Positions 63,018 to 64,000 of a DNA stretch of 64,000 nucleotides are shown here, piece by piece. Position 1 is the stretch's first letter. The number at the start of each line of letters is the position of its first letter. The position numbers and the translations under genes are program-made. Source of the stretch: Thiohalocapsa sp. ML1 (GTDB taxonomy: Bacteria > Pseudomonadota > Gammaproteobacteria > Chromatiales > Chromatiaceae); contig NZ_JABX01000011.1 in assembly GCF_001469165.1 (NCBI RefSeq), forward strand, positions 98,847-162,846, written 5' to 3'. The notes beneath the pieces are model-generated. The model had not been told where the DNA came from and did no database searches. It saw only the letters and a list, made by a program, of their open reading frames with translations.

Positions 63018-63734
63018 ATGCAAGCCCTGATGATGGCAGCAGCCCCGGGGATCACGGCCGGACCGCTGGGGCTGCTCGGCCTTGGCCCGCAGCAGACCGG
63101 TTGGATTCACTATCTGGTCGTCGGCGGTGTCAGCTTCATTGCCGCTTATCTCGCGTTCGGCGCCTGGCTCGACCGCGGCGCTCCCGGCGGCAGTGGCGGC
63201 AAGCGCCGTCGCAGCGGGCGCCCCGCGGATGACCGAGGGGGCAGTCCTGCAGGCCTCAGGGCCACACAACCGCTCACCGTCGCCGCCGTCGCGCTGCTGC
63301 TCGCCGGCACCTCCGCGGTGGCGGCCGAGCCCGCCGCGCACGCACACCCCACCGGCAACCCGGACGCCGTGCTGTACCACGCCAACCCCCTGCCCAACTT
63401 CATGCGGCTCATCGCCATGCACGGCGACACGCTAACGCTAACGCAGGCACAACAGGGCGCCCTCGCGGCTTGGCGCGAGCAGAACCATGCGCGCGTGCAG
63501 GACCTTCTCCGCGCAGTCGGGCAAGCCGAGGCCGAGCTCCGCGACCTCGCCCTCGGGCAGGCGGACACAGGCGCGCTCAAGGCGCAGTACACCGAGATCG
63601 AGCAGCTCCGCCGGCAGATCGCCGAGACCAAGATCGCCTGTCGCGCGAACCTCCAGCGCATCCTGTCGCCGGAGCAATTCGCGCGCGTCACCGCGCTCTA
63701 CGGGGAACATCTGCTCGCACAGCACGTCCCCTGA
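63018..63734 (+). CDS. Membrane-anchored Spy/CpxP-like protein
   Basis: This 238-aa protein starts at an ATG preceded by AGGAGAG. An N-terminal membrane helix (about residues 34-51, LVVGGVSFIAAYLAFGAW) is followed by a basic Gly/Arg/Ser linker and then a second signal-peptide-like stretch (LTVAAVALLLAGTSAVAAEP, about 86-105). The last 130 residues are helical with LTLTQAQQGALAAWREQN and ILSPEQFARVTALY, the Spy/CpxP pattern. Two merged genes or a frame change in the linker are possible. It lies upstream of, and divergent from, the hmu operon. Confidence 0.7.
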   Translation: MQALMMAAAPGITAGPLGLLGLGPQQTGWIHYLVVGGVSFIAAYLAFGAWLDRGAPGGSGGKRRRSGRPADDRGGSPAGLRATQPLTVAAVALLLAGTSAVAAEPAAHAHPTGNPDAVLYHANPLPNFMRLIAMHGDTLTLTQAQQGALAAWREQNHARVQDLLRAVGQAEAELRDLALGQADTGALKAQYTEIEQLRRQIAETKIACRANLQRILSPEQFARVTALYGEHLLAQHVP

Positions 63735-63761
63735 CATGAAAGCCCCGGCCAAGTAAGACCT

Positions 63762-64000
63762 CCTCGGCCCTCGGCCCTCGGCCCTCGGCCCTTGGCCCTT
63801 GGCCCTTGGCCCTTCGGTGCACTTGCGCCAACGAGCGCGCCGCGCAAGCCGACGCTCCGTGCCCTGGAACCCGCGCGGTGTTGCGGCCTTGACTGGAGTG
63901 TTGACCTCCAGGTCAACACGGCGACAGACCGGGATGCTGTCGCGCGTGCGGAGCCGACCGGCAAGTCGGCTCCCCGGCCCGGCGCTGGCTCGCGCTTAGC
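63762..64000 (+). repeat. CCTCGGC/CCTTGGC heptamer array and element tail
   Basis: Four CCTCGGC units, three CCTTGGC units and CCTTCGG run in exact 7-bp register (63762-63817). The following AACGAGCGCGCCGCGCAAGC resembles the AACGAGCGGGTTGCGCAGAC part of the composite element at 8306. No gene is seen from there to the window end. Confidence 0.75.

Overview
This 64 kb window is GC-rich and fully bacterial. The gene content points to a gammaproteobacterium, most likely a purple sulfur bacterium or a relative (Chromatiales). The evidence is the glyA-nrdR-ribD order, AceK, YccA, an ExeA/GspB pair, a DsrC-like protein with both C-terminal cysteines, c-type cytochromes, and many stand-alone PD-(D/E)XK genes (Uma2, DUF3782). 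The species is inferred, not proven.

Layout. 0.4-3.6 kb: exeA-gspB, type II secretion accessories. 3.6-8.2 kb: a small membrane protein, yccA, tRNA-Ser(UGA), glyA, nrdR, ribD. 8.2-15.1 kb: DUF1244, Uma2, a small secreted protein, an outer-membrane-like protein, a Kef-type antiporter, a GDT1/TMEM165 protein and a class II glutamine amidotransferase. 15.1-19.6 kb: a 1372-residue hybrid histidine kinase followed by its response regulator. 19.8-24.1 kb: a 74-aa protein with a DsrC-like protein, then TonB, DUF3050 and a HugZ-like protein. 24.5-32.2 kb: an AGCS symporter, BolA, a CPCC protein, and the glyoxylate-bypass set aceA, rraA, aceK. 32.2-39 kb: DUF3775, RNase J, an M48 lipoprotein, an AttH-like protein, two c-type cytochromes, and initiator tRNA with a clear promoter and terminator. 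39.2-43.6 kb: a decayed AlbA_2 fragment, a heavy-metal P-type ATPase, an SDR protein, a flavodoxin. 43.9-52.4 kb: a haem-type TonB receptor, HutW, a Uma2/coiled-coil gene between repeat copies, a Spy/CpxP-like protein and a second TonB receptor. 52.6-57.7 kb: a zinc-starvation module (two DUF1826 genes, DksA2, a COG0523 GTPase) around a Zur-like site, flanked by two coiled-coil PD-(D/E)XK genes. 58.1-63.7 kb: haem operon ABM-hmuS-hmuT-hmuU-hmuV and a CpxP-like protein.

How it works together. Metal supply dominates the right half. Palindromes of the form TGCGANT-N-ATTCGCA lie upstream of the flavodoxin, hutW, a TonB receptor and the hmu operon, which suggests one Fur regulon for haem uptake (receptor, TonB, HmuTUV) and haem breakdown (HmuS, ABM, HugZ-like, HutW). 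The DUF1826/DksA2/COG0523 block looks like a separate Zur regulon.

The most unusual feature is the intergenic DNA. Seven-base tandem repeats (CCCCTAG, CCCTTAG, CCTCGGC, CCTTGGC, CACTGCG, CACTTCC) occur at about ten places. They are often inside a larger dispersed element that has a conserved flanking core, and several genes end inside them. Hexamer GATC repeats, a 161-bp imperfect palindrome and several two-copy dispersed repeats add to this.
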